From: Pelotomaculum sp. UBA3102
GTDB taxonomy: Bacteria; Bacillota; Desulfotomaculia; Desulfotomaculales; Pelotomaculaceae
DNA length: 5,249 bases
Assembly: GCA_002365865.1 (NCBI GenBank)
Contig: DFAQ01000022.1
Coordinates: forward strand, 1 to 5,249
Reading direction: 5' to 3'
The translations under genes and the position numbers were made by a program. The notes below the pieces were generated by a model, which saw nothing but the letters and a program-made list of their open reading frames with translations, had not been told where the DNA came from and searched no databases. Positions 1-5,208 of the stretch are shown here, piece by piece. The number at the start of each line of letters is the position of its first letter. Position 1 is the stretch's first letter.

Positions 1-3
1 ATC

Positions 4-39
4 AGCACTTATATTGATTTAGCACTTATATTGATTTAG
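4..39. repeat. 17-bp perfect tandem duplication at the amj stop codon
   Basis: AGCACTTATATTGATTT occurs at 4-20 and again, identical and directly adjacent, at 21-37; the next two bases (AG) continue the period to 39. The amj stop codon (36-38, read on the minus strand) lies in the second copy, and the same TAA is present in the first copy at 19-21. The period does not extend to positions 1-3, so there are just over two copies. It is AT-rich compared with the surrounding coding DNA. A recent slippage duplication downstream of the gene is the simplest reading. Confidence 0.85.
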
Positions 40-908
40 GTAATTAACCTGGTTAGGACCTGCAGCACCCCGGCCACAGGCTCAAAAATCACTTGACTGA
101 ACAGGGTGCCCGCCAGGTTGGCAAGGGCGAGGTAAAAAATAACCTGTTTCAACTCAGCTTCGGTCTTTCTACCCCGGGCCACGGCATCGGTCACCCCGGC
201 CAGGACCGGGTCCACCATCATTACGTTGATTACGATCGCGGTATTGCCCACGATCGAAGCCATGAGCACCGCGGTGGAACGGAACTCCGGGTAAAGGGCG
301 CCGGCGTACAGGCCGGACAGGACATTGACGGTCCACAGGCTGTAGTAGAACATGTTCCACATAAATACGGTTTTGGGAACGGTCATTTTGGTCGCGGTGA
401 TTTGCCTCAGGGTCCCGGGTGCAGGCAGCCTGAGCTTGATGATACCGCTTCCCGGCCTGATTACCGACAGCAGGAGCAGCGGGAACACCTTGAATACCGA
501 GCCGGTCCGGCCGAAGGCTTTGATGGCGTTGGAAAAAGAGGTGACAAAGCTGGGCATGGCCAGGATGCCCAGGACGGTGCCGGTGGTGGCGCCGAGCATG
601 ACAAAGCGCAGTTTGTGGTTCAGGTCCGCCAGCGCCTCCCGGTATACCCGGGTACCGGTTATGTCGGGCCCGGCAACCCCCGCCGGGGTCCGGCCGGAGG
701 CATCACCGATGACCTGTTCGACCGTCGAAGCCAGCAGGGGGGCCTGCAGGGTATTGGCGAAACTGGCGGCCAAAAATACCACGCCGAAAAGCGCTATGGC
801 CGTTGCCAGGTGCCCGGTTCTCACCCCTGAAAGGCGTGAACACCGGACAAAAGTGTTGATCAGATTGATGAAAGCCGTGAGCAGGAAAACAAACAGGATC
901 CGGTCCAC
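36..908 (-). CDS. amj: Amj-family (DUF2837) lipid II flippase
   Basis: Probable integral membrane protein of the Amj family (alternate to MurJ; B. subtilis YdaH), which moves lipid-linked peptidoglycan precursor across the cytoplasmic membrane. The 290-residue product is close to the roughly 270 residues of known members. It is strongly hydrophobic, with likely membrane segments near residues 3-21, 33-58, 101-120, 138-150, 178-204, 210-232 and 255-275. The family-like region is near residues 25-62 (RLSGVRTGHLATAIALFG, then a conserved QAPLL). Residues 66-100 form a polar loop. The start is GTG, preceded by GGGGGAGA (913-920) at good spacing; no nearby ATG competes. The gene stands alone, cut off from rpsI by a terminator and a repeat element, so it needs its own promoter. 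The stop codon TAA lies inside a 17-bp tandem duplication. Family assignment is by recalled similarity; the flippase role is inferred from the family. Confidence 0.8.
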   Translation of the reverse strand: MDRILFVFLLTAFINLINTFVRCSRLSGVRTGHLATAIALFGVVFLAASFANTLQAPLLASTVEQVIGDASGRTPAGVAGPDITGTRVYREALADLNHKLRFVMLGATTGTVLGILAMPSFVTSFSNAIKAFGRTGSVFKVFPLLLLSVIRPGSGIIKLRLPAPGTLRQITATKMTVPKTVFMWNMFYYSLWTVNVLSGLYAGALYPEFRSTAVLMASIVGNTAIVINVMMVDPVLAGVTDAVARGRKTEAELKQVIFYLALANLAGTLFSQVIFEPVAGVLQVLTRLIT

Positions 909-912
909 AATG

Positions 913-920
913 TCTCCCCC
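913..920 (-). promoter_or_regulatory. Ribosome binding site of amj
   Basis: GGGGGAGA on the minus strand ends four bases before the GTG at 908. It supports the GTG as the start, since no in-frame ATG lies close to it. Confidence 0.6.
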
Positions 921-941
921 GGTAAACGTATTCCTATTAGT

Positions 942-971
942 TTTATAACCATATTAACAAAGTGATAACAG
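942..971 (-). promoter_or_regulatory. Weak candidate promoter for amj
   Basis: On the minus strand, TATAAA (942-947) is a 5-of-6 match to the -10 box. CTGTTA (966-971) is a poor -35 match with an 18-base spacer. The stretch 930-970 is AT-rich and lies about 35-65 bases upstream of the amj GTG, where a promoter is required because the upstream operon ends in a terminator. The -35 is weak, so an alternative sigma factor (B. subtilis amj is known to be SigM-controlled) or a promoter inside the adjacent repeat element is also possible. Confidence 0.3.
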
Positions 972-998
972 CTCCGCTCCCGCCCGACTTTTTATACT

Positions 999-1265
999 TT
1001 GTTGTTGAAGGTAGCGAGCGATGTTGCGGGAGCGTCGCAAGTGAACCAGGCGAAGTGAGGAAGCGATATTGGATGAGCGAAGACAGCGGTCAGGGGACAC
1101 ACCTCTATCTGGGGCCTGTATCTAAGGACGAGGAATGTCCCCAACGTATTTCGCGAAAGCCTGAACCGTAACAGGATGTGAGTTGAAGGCGGTCCAATAT
1201 CGCCCGAAACGACCCTTTGGTTCACTCGACGCGAAGCATTCTGAGCGAGCGAGCTTCAACAACAA
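999..1265. mobile_element. MITE-like imperfect inverted-repeat element, no ORF of its own
   Basis: This is a non-coding stretch whose two ends are reverse complements of each other. TTGTTGTTGAAG (999-1010) pairs perfectly with 1254-1265. GCGTCG (1032-1037) pairs with 1227-1232, AGTGAACC (1040-1047) with 1219-1226, and GCGATATTGGA (1063-1073) with 1193-1203. All blocks are in matching order, giving imperfect arms of about 75 bases around a 119-base centre. The 8-base direct repeat TTTATACT directly abuts the left end (991-998) and recurs 4 bases beyond the right end (1270-1277). This resembles a target-site duplication but is not perfectly placed. The arms contain GCGAG-rich low-complexity sequence. 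Only short incidental reading frames cross it. It could be a non-autonomous transposon, a dispersed chromosomal repeat, or a structured RNA; copy number in the genome would separate these. Confidence 0.6.
1093..1142. repeat. GGGGACA/TGTCCCC hairpin in the centre of the inverted-repeat element
   Basis: GGGGACA (1093-1099) pairs with TGTCCCC (1136-1142). After a two-by-two mismatch, CCTC (1102-1105) pairs with GAGG (1130-1133), leaving a 24-base loop that contains TATCT twice. This stem is independent of the outer arms and could be a separate REP-type palindrome nested inside them. A perfect 10-bp palindrome, TTTCGCGAAA, follows at 1149-1158. Confidence 0.55.
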
Positions 1266-1279
1266 GGTATTTATACTAC

Positions 1280-1310
1280 AAAAAAAGGAAGGGACTCCCT
1301 TCCTTTTTTT
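1280..1310 (-). terminator. Bidirectional rho-independent terminator after rpsI
   Basis: This is a perfect inverted repeat with 15-base arms: seven A, then GGAAGGGA (1287-1294), one central base, TCCCTTCC (1296-1303), then seven T. In the rpsI direction the stem is followed by a U-tract encoded by 1286-1280. The symmetry gives an equally good U-tract on the plus strand. The A-tract begins inside the rpsI TAA, so there is no spacer between gene end and terminator. It ends the rplM-rpsI transcript and isolates amj. Confidence 0.93.
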
Positions 1311-1701
1311 AACGCTTGGAAAATTGAGGAGCGCGACGGGCTTTTTTGAGGCCGTACTTTCTGCGCTCTTTCATACGCGGGTCCCTGGTCAGAAAACCTG
1401 CCCGCTTCAACGGGGGCCGGAGGTTGGGGTCGGCTTGAATCAGGGCACGGGCAATGCCCATTTTAATTGCGCCGGCCTGGCCGCTGATGCCGCCGCCCAG
1501 AACCTTGGCCTGCACATCGAACCTGGACAGCGCCCCGATCAGTTCCAGGGGTTGGCGTACCATACCTTCCAGGGTCTTGCGGCCGAAATATTCGTCTAAC
1601 GGCCGGTTATTGATTATGATCCTGCCTTCACCGGGTACCAGGAACACCCTGGCTATGGCGTTCTTCCTGCGGCCGGTGCCGTAAAACATTACTTTAGCCA
1701 A
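1309..1701 (-). CDS. rpsI: 30S ribosomal protein S9 (uS9)
   Basis: Ribosomal protein S9 of the small subunit head, whose C-terminal tail reaches toward the P-site tRNA. The 130 residues match the usual bacterial length. The family N-terminus FYGTGRRKNAIARVFLVPG is at residues 6-24, the glycine-rich GGGISGQAGAI at 69-79, ARALI near 84-88, and the basic tail KKARRAPQFSKR at the end, with the invariant terminal SKR. The start is TTG: it places MAKV before FYGTGRRK as in other Firmicutes S9 proteins, and GGAGG lies ten bases upstream. The ATG four codons in (1687-1689) is too far from that site and would trim the conserved end. It lies 19 bases after rplM, in the usual L13-S9 pair, and runs straight into its terminator. 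Confidence 0.97.
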   Translation of the reverse strand: MAKVMFYGTGRRKNAIARVFLVPGEGRIIINNRPLDEYFGRKTLEGMVRQPLELIGALSRFDVQAKVLGGGISGQAGAIKMGIARALIQADPNLRPPLKRAGFLTRDPRMKERRKYGLKKARRAPQFSKR

Positions 1702-1710
1702 TTCCTTCTT

Positions 1711-1718
1711 TCCTCCTT
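1711..1718 (-). promoter_or_regulatory. Ribosome binding site deciding the TTG start of rpsI
   Basis: AAGGAGGA on the minus strand has its GGAGG core ending ten bases before the TTG at 1701. The same core would be 22 bases from the in-frame ATG at 1689, so it favours the TTG. Confidence 0.75.
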
Positions 1719-1720
1719 CC

Positions 1721-2155
1721 CTATTGCAACTGCCAGGTCTCAGGCTTCTGGGCCTGGTGAGGATGTCCCGGACCTTGATAAACCTTCAGCTTCTTAGCCA
1801 TGGCCGCTCCCAGCCTGGTATGAGGAAGCATGCCTTTAATGGCCTTCTCCACGGCCAACTCGGGCCGGTTTTTCATTAACTTCTCGTAGCTTACCACCTT
1901 GAGGCCGCCGGGGTAACCGGTATGCCTGATATATTTTTTCTTCTTCAGCTTGCCTCCGGTTAAAACCACTTTTTCGGCATTTATGACAATCACGTGGTCG
2001 CCTGTGTCCACATGCGGCGTGAAATCCGGTTTATGCTTACCCCGCAGGATACGGGCCGCCTCCGTGGCCAGCCTGCCGAGGACCTTGCCTTCGGCGTCCA
2101 GGACGTACCATTTGCGCTCTTTCAGATCCTGAGGCTTCGCCATAAAGGTCTTCAT
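1721..2155 (-). CDS. rplM: 50S ribosomal protein L13 (uL13)
   Basis: Ribosomal protein L13, an early-assembling 23S rRNA-binding protein of the large subunit. The 144-residue length is normal. Typical features are RKWYVLDAEGKVLGRLAT (about residues 14-31), LRGKHKPDFTPHVDTGDHV (37-55), the lysine-rich KLKKKKYIRHTGYPGG, the GMLPHTRLG block, and the C-terminal GPGHPHQAQKP. The ATG start is supported by AAGGAGGG seven bases upstream (2163-2170). It is the first gene of a two-gene transcript with rpsI. It has its own strong promoter and a leader of about 90 bases, so expression is probably uncoupled, at least in part, from the upstream ECF-truA genes. Nothing in the protein is unusual. Confidence 0.97.
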   Translation of the reverse strand: MKTFMAKPQDLKERKWYVLDAEGKVLGRLATEAARILRGKHKPDFTPHVDTGDHVIVINAEKVVLTGGKLKKKKYIRHTGYPGGLKVVSYEKLMKNRPELAVEKAIKGMLPHTRLGAAMAKKLKVYQGPGHPHQAQKPETWQLQ

Positions 2156-2245
2156 TTACGTTCCCTCCTTGAATAAAAAACCAAAAACACATTCAGCAAC
2201 GGCTTTCAGACCGGCCCGGGGCTGGGAACCGTCAAAAAACCGCAT
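2156..2245 (-). promoter_or_regulatory. Structured 5' leader of rplM-rpsI, possible ribosomal protein (L13) leader
   Basis: This is the untranslated stretch between the predicted transcription start (about 2244) and the rplM ATG. It contains a compound stem: ACGG (2229-2232) pairs with CCGT (2199-2202), and an inner stem (CAG 2222-2224 with CTG 2207-2209, extended by two G-C pairs) caps it. Two U-rich runs then lead into the AAGGAGGG site (2163-2170). Autoregulatory L13 leaders are known upstream of rplM in Firmicutes. The position and size fit, but I have not matched the published consensus base by base. No intrinsic terminator is obvious in it. Confidence 0.4.
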
Positions 2246-2250
2246 CTATC

Positions 2251-2279
2251 ATTTTAATACAAAGCCTTTCCGGTGTCAA
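2251..2279 (-). promoter_or_regulatory. Near-consensus sigma-A promoter for rplM-rpsI
   Basis: On the minus strand, TTGACA (2274-2279) is a perfect -35 box. A 17-base spacer separates it from TAAAAT (2251-2256), a 5-of-6 -10 box. It lies between truA and rplM and would start transcription near 2244. It is the strongest promoter visible in the window, as expected for ribosomal protein genes. Confidence 0.88.
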
Positions 2280-2325
2280 GTCACGGAATTCACGCTCAAC
2301 GGCGCTGCCAAAGTGAAATTGTCAT

Positions 2326-3102
2326 TCAGGTACATTTCTGAGCAATATCATAGTTCTCCGGGTACTCCACCTTTTCCAGGCACAGCCCCCTGGCGGGGGC
2401 TGTAGGCCCCGCCCTGAAGCGGTCTGATCCGGCCAGGATTTCGCTTATACCCGCGGCCGGCAGCCGGCCCAGGCCGACCCTGATCAACGTACCGGCAATC
2501 ATCCGGGCCATGTGGTAAAGAAACCCGTCCGCCCGCAGGTCGATGAATACCATCCCGTCCTTTTGGCTCACCGCCGCATCAAAGAGCGTGCGCACAGTCG
2601 TTTTCACCGGCGTGCCCAGGGCCCGGAAAGCCTTAAAATCGTGCTTTCCGACCAGATGCCGGGCTGCGGCCCGCATGACCGCGACATCCAGCGGGCGGGG
2701 AATATGGTAGCTGTACAGCCGGTGAAAAGGTACCGGCATTTTGCCGTTATATATGGTGTAACGGTAAAGCTTGGCCGTGGCGGAAAAACGGGCGTGAAAA
2801 GACCCGGGAACCGCTGCCGATTCCAGGGCGGCGATATCATCCGGCAGCATCCCGTTCAGGGCACAGGCCACCCGTTGCGGCGGTATGGTCCAGGTGCCGG
2901 AATCGAAATTGACCACCTGGCCGCGCGCATGCACCCCGGCATCGGTCCGCCCGGCGCCTGTGATCCTGACCTGCCGCCCGGCCAGCCTGGACAATTTATT
3001 CTCCAGTACTTCCTGGACGGTTTTGAAACCGGTGCCGCATTGTTCCTGAAACCCGTGGTAATTTGTGCCGTCGTAAGCTATGGTAAGCTTAATATTACCC
3101 AT
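2326..3102 (-). CDS. truA: tRNA pseudouridine(38-40) synthase TruA
   Basis: Converts uridine to pseudouridine at positions 38-40 in the anticodon arm of many tRNAs; a cytoplasmic enzyme, usually a dimer. The 258-residue length is typical. Visible signatures are the N-terminal AYDGTNYHGFQ (residues 9-19) and the catalytic block GAGRTDAGVHA (49-59), with the nucleophilic aspartate at residue 54. Further along are LYRYTIYNG, HDFKAFRALGTPVKTTVRTL in the second half, and FLYHMARMIAGTLIRVGLGR near the C-terminus. The ATG start follows GAGGAAGAGGG, a purine-rich binding site. It begins 16 bases after the ecfT stop, so it is very likely co-transcribed with the ECF genes, the standard Firmicutes arrangement. 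No terminator is apparent after it, so some read-through into rplM is likely. Confidence 0.96.
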   Translation of the reverse strand: MGNIKLTIAYDGTNYHGFQEQCGTGFKTVQEVLENKLSRLAGRQVRITGAGRTDAGVHARGQVVNFDSGTWTIPPQRVACALNGMLPDDIAALESAAVPGSFHARFSATAKLYRYTIYNGKMPVPFHRLYSYHIPRPLDVAVMRAAARHLVGKHDFKAFRALGTPVKTTVRTLFDAAVSQKDGMVFIDLRADGFLYHMARMIAGTLIRVGLGRLPAAGISEILAGSDRFRAGPTAPARGLCLEKVEYPENYDIAQKCT

Positions 3103-3118
3103 CCGGTCCCTCTTCCTC

Positions 3119-3919
3119 TCACCCGCAACACCTTCTTAACGCCAGAATACCTGCCAGTACGGCCATGGTCACCCCCAGGACGGCGTAGTCGCTAGCGCCT
3201 AACTTGAGCACCATCATCCTGGTCCTGCCGGCGCCGCCCCGGTAGCAGCGCGCCTCCATGGCGACGGCCAGGTCCTCCGCCCTTCTCAGCGCTCCGGCAA
3301 ACAGGGGCACGAACAGCGCAAGCAGGAATTTGATCCACCGGGCCGGAGCCCGCCCGGACCCCGCTCCCCGGGAACGCTGCGCTTTGACCAGTATTTCCGC
3401 TTCTTCCAACAGAATGGGAATAAACCGCAACGCGATAGTCATCATCATAGCCAGTTCGTGGGCAGGTAAACCCAGCCTTCCGAGGGGGGAAAGTATTTTC
3501 TCCAGGCCGGCGGTAAGATTAACCGGTGAGGTGGTCAGGGTAAGCAGGGAGGCCACCAGGATCAGCAAGGCCAGGCGCAGAAAAATCAATCCTCCCGCCT
3601 CCAGGCCTTCGCGGGTGACTTTTAAAGGCCCCAGTGAAAGTAAAATTTCACCGGGGGTCAACAGCAGCTGGATCAAAAAACTTAGGGCCAGCAGGAACCA
3701 CAGCGCACGCAGGCCGCCCAGAAAAATTCTCACGGAAAGTCCCGACAGGGCCACAGCCGCCACGGTCAGCCCGGCCGCCAGGATGAAGCCCCGCCATTCC
3801 GACGCCGCCAGCACCGACACGGCGGCAAACAGCACGCCCGCCACCTTGGTCCGGGGGTCCAGGCGGTGCAGCAACGAATCTCCGGGGATGAACTGGCCGA
3901 AAGTTACCCCGCTTAGCAT
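3119..3919 (-). CDS. ecfT: Energy-coupling factor transporter transmembrane protein EcfT
   Basis: Membrane scaffold of the ECF importer. It links the two ATPases (EcfA1/EcfA2) to interchangeable substrate-binding S subunits for vitamins or metals. The 266 residues match EcfT. The N-terminus has the family DSLLHRLDPRTK (residues 14-25). Hydrophobic segments lie near 26-60, 70-88, 108-130 and 198-212, with a C-terminal helix at 243-261. The two cytoplasmic coupling motifs are present: AQRSRG (180-185) and AMEARCYRGG (220-229). Their arginine-glycine ends sit in grooves of the ATPases. The ATG has AGGGG a few bases upstream. It lies 11 bases after the coiled-coil gene and 16 before truA. No S subunit is encoded in the window, which fits a group II (shared-module) ECF system whose S proteins lie elsewhere. 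Confidence 0.95.
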   Translation of the reverse strand: MLSGVTFGQFIPGDSLLHRLDPRTKVAGVLFAAVSVLAASEWRGFILAAGLTVAAVALSGLSVRIFLGGLRALWFLLALSFLIQLLLTPGEILLSLGPLKVTREGLEAGGLIFLRLALLILVASLLTLTTSPVNLTAGLEKILSPLGRLGLPAHELAMMMTIALRFIPILLEEAEILVKAQRSRGAGSGRAPARWIKFLLALFVPLFAGALRRAEDLAVAMEARCYRGGAGRTRMMVLKLGASDYAVLGVTMAVLAGILALRRCCG

Positions 3920-3930
3920 GTAAATCCCCT

Positions 3931-4317
3931 CTACCTGGCCGCTCTTTTCAGCATGGCGACTTCGGTAACGAGGTAAGCCGTGTCATTGGCTACCCGGTCA
4001 AGTTTATTTTCAATGCGTGTCAGCCGGTCATTCTGCACTTCACGATCATCAAACAGGGCTCTGATTTTTTCAATGACATCATTTTCTAACCTGGTTTCGA
4101 TTCTTTGCTGTCCTTTTTCCACGCCTTCCAAACGGTTTTCCATGCCGCCGACCCGGTTCTCCAGGCGCTGCTGACCTTCCTCGATCTTACCGACCCGGCT
4201 TTCCAACCGCTGCTGGCCGGCTTCCAGGTTAGAATGCTTTTTATTAAGCTCCTTCAGCGCACCGTTAATATTTTGGAACTGTTCCAATACCAGTTCCTGA
4301 AATTGATTATTATCCAC
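3931..4317 (-). CDS. Small coiled-coil protein inserted between ecfA2 and ecfT; function unknown
   Basis: A 128-residue, highly charged protein with no signal peptide, membrane segment or cysteine. Residues 15-80 read as a coiled coil with heptad-spaced leucine, isoleucine and valine. GQQRLE or GQQRIE recurs at residues 34-39, 48-53 and 69-74, spacings of 14 and 21, which are two and three heptads. A second helical part (95-128) contains RLTRIENKLDRVANDTAYLV. The start is GTG, preceded by GGGAGGGG (4324-4331) six bases away. This strong site supports real translation. The stop is 11 bases before ecfT and the start 39 bases after ecfA2, so it is placed to be co-transcribed. Similar repetitive coiled-coil proteins are, as I recall, scattered in clostridial genomes without assigned function. 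It is not a known ECF subunit; I assign no role. Confidence 0.85.
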   Translation of the reverse strand: MDNNQFQELVLEQFQNINGALKELNKKHSNLEAGQQRLESRVGKIEEGQQRLENRVGGMENRLEGVEKGQQRIETRLENDVIEKIRALFDDREVQNDRLTRIENKLDRVANDTAYLVTEVAMLKRAAR

Positions 4318-4356
4318 CGCACACCCCTCCCGGTTTGTTTGCTCAAAAGCTCACCG

Positions 4357-5208
4357 TCACCTGCTCAACAACCTGGCAATTTCCTCTTCTGCTTCCGCAT
4401 TGGTCAGCACGTCGGTGCGCACCTTCCTGCCGGCCGACCGGAGCATATGCATCAGCGCGGCCGGCGCGGGCACATCTAACCCGGCGGCGCGCAACTCTCC
4501 GGCCCGGCTGAAAACTTCCCGCGGGGAGCCTTCCATCAGCAGGCGCCCCCGGTGCAGGACGGCCACCCGCCCGGCCAGGCGGGCGACATCTTCCATACTG
4601 TGGCTTACCAGCACCACCGTCATTTTCCGCCCGGCACGCAGTCTTTCAAAACATTCCATCAACTGTTCCCTGCCGCGAGGATCAAGGCCTGCCGCAGGCT
4701 CGTCCAGCACCAGCACCTCCGGCCTCATGGCCAGCACCCCGGCTATGGCCGCCCTCCTGCGCATCCCTTCACTCAATGTCAGGGGGGAAAGCCCGCCTAC
4801 CGCACCGGGGTCTAACCCCACCAGGCGCAGTGATTCGCGCACCCGCTCCCCGACCGCGGCCCGGTCCAGTCCCAGGTTCCTGGGGCCGAAGGCCACATCG
4901 TCAAAAACCGTTTCTTCAAACAGCTGGTGGCCGGGCTGTTGGAAAACCAGGCCTACCTTGCGCCACAGGTTCCGGCGCCGTTTTTTGTCCGCAAGGTCGA
5001 TGCCGCAAACCTGCACCTTACCGCAGGTGGGCAACAAAGTACCGTTAAAATGCTGAATGAGGGTGGTTTTACCGGAACCGGAGGCCCCGATCACCGCGAA
5101 AAATTCACCCTCTTCTATTTCCAGGGAAAGGTTATCCAGGGAAACAACTTCAAACGGTGTCCCCGGAGAATAAATCCGGCTTAAATTTTCAATCTTTATA
5201 ATGAACAT
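4357..5208 (-). CDS. ecfA2: Energy-coupling factor transporter ATPase, EcfA2 type
   Basis: Cytoplasmic ABC ATPase that, with EcfA1, powers EcfT-linked uptake of vitamins or metals. In its 283 residues: Walker A GASGSGKT at 41-48; Q-loop region FQQPGHQLFEETVFDDVAFGP at 89-109, whose QLFEETV and AFGP pattern is the EcfA2 form; ABC signature LSEGM at 145-149; Walker B VLVLDEP at 165-171 with catalytic Glu170; D-loop near AGLDP (173-177); and switch His203 in SHSMED. The signature is unusual: the family normally has LSGGQ, so Gly became Glu147 and Gln became Met149, while Ser146 and Gly148 are kept. The ATG at 5208 is the first in-frame start visible. No clear Shine-Dalgarno site precedes it, but it overlaps the probable end of ecfA1, suggesting translational coupling. 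It is followed by the coiled-coil gene and ecfT. Confidence 0.95.
   Translation of the reverse strand: MFIIKIENLSRIYSPGTPFEVVSLDNLSLEIEEGEFFAVIGASGSGKTTLIQHFNGTLLPTCGKVQVCGIDLADKKRRRNLWRKVGLVFQQPGHQLFEETVFDDVAFGPRNLGLDRAAVGERVRESLRLVGLDPGAVGGLSPLTLSEGMRRRAAIAGVLAMRPEVLVLDEPAAGLDPRGREQLMECFERLRAGRKMTVVLVSHSMEDVARLAGRVAVLHRGRLLMEGSPREVFSRAGELRAAGLDVPAPAALMHMLRSAGRKVRTDVLTNAEAEEEIARLLSR

Noticed and set aside
4..39. CRISPR repeat
   Set aside because: The two copies are directly adjacent without a spacer and only 17 bp long; this is a tandem duplication.
93..948. Long plus-strand frames opposite amj
   Set aside because: They are antisense to a convincing membrane protein, have skewed composition typical of shadow frames in GC-rich DNA, and have no start signals.
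990..1000. TATACT as a plus-strand -10 box at the left edge of the inverted-repeat element (also at 1272-1277)
   Set aside because: No acceptable -35 box lies 16-18 bases upstream of either copy, and no gene follows on the plus strand.
962..1225. Short open frames on both strands inside the inverted-repeat element (69 and 77 codons)
   Set aside because: They lack ribosome binding sites, are composed of the repeat arms and hairpin, and show no protein-like features.
909..1308. tRNA or other known structural RNA gene in the long intergenic gap
   Set aside because: No cloverleaf arms, TTCGAATC-like T-loop or CCA end could be found; the structure present is explained by the inverted-repeat element.
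2280..2325. Terminator after truA
   Set aside because: Only very short self-complementary bits (such as GGCAGCGCC and GAATTC) are present and no T-tract follows, so I do not call a terminator.
2512..3195. Plus-strand frame of 227 codons across truA and into ecfT
   Set aside because: It is antisense to two well-identified genes and crosses their boundary; a shadow frame.
3258..3923. Plus-strand frame of 221 codons opposite ecfT
   Set aside because: Arginine- and serine-rich shadow of EcfT with no recognisable domain.
4400..5184. Several plus-strand frames opposite ecfA2
   Set aside because: All are antisense to an intact ABC ATPase and look like low-complexity shadows.
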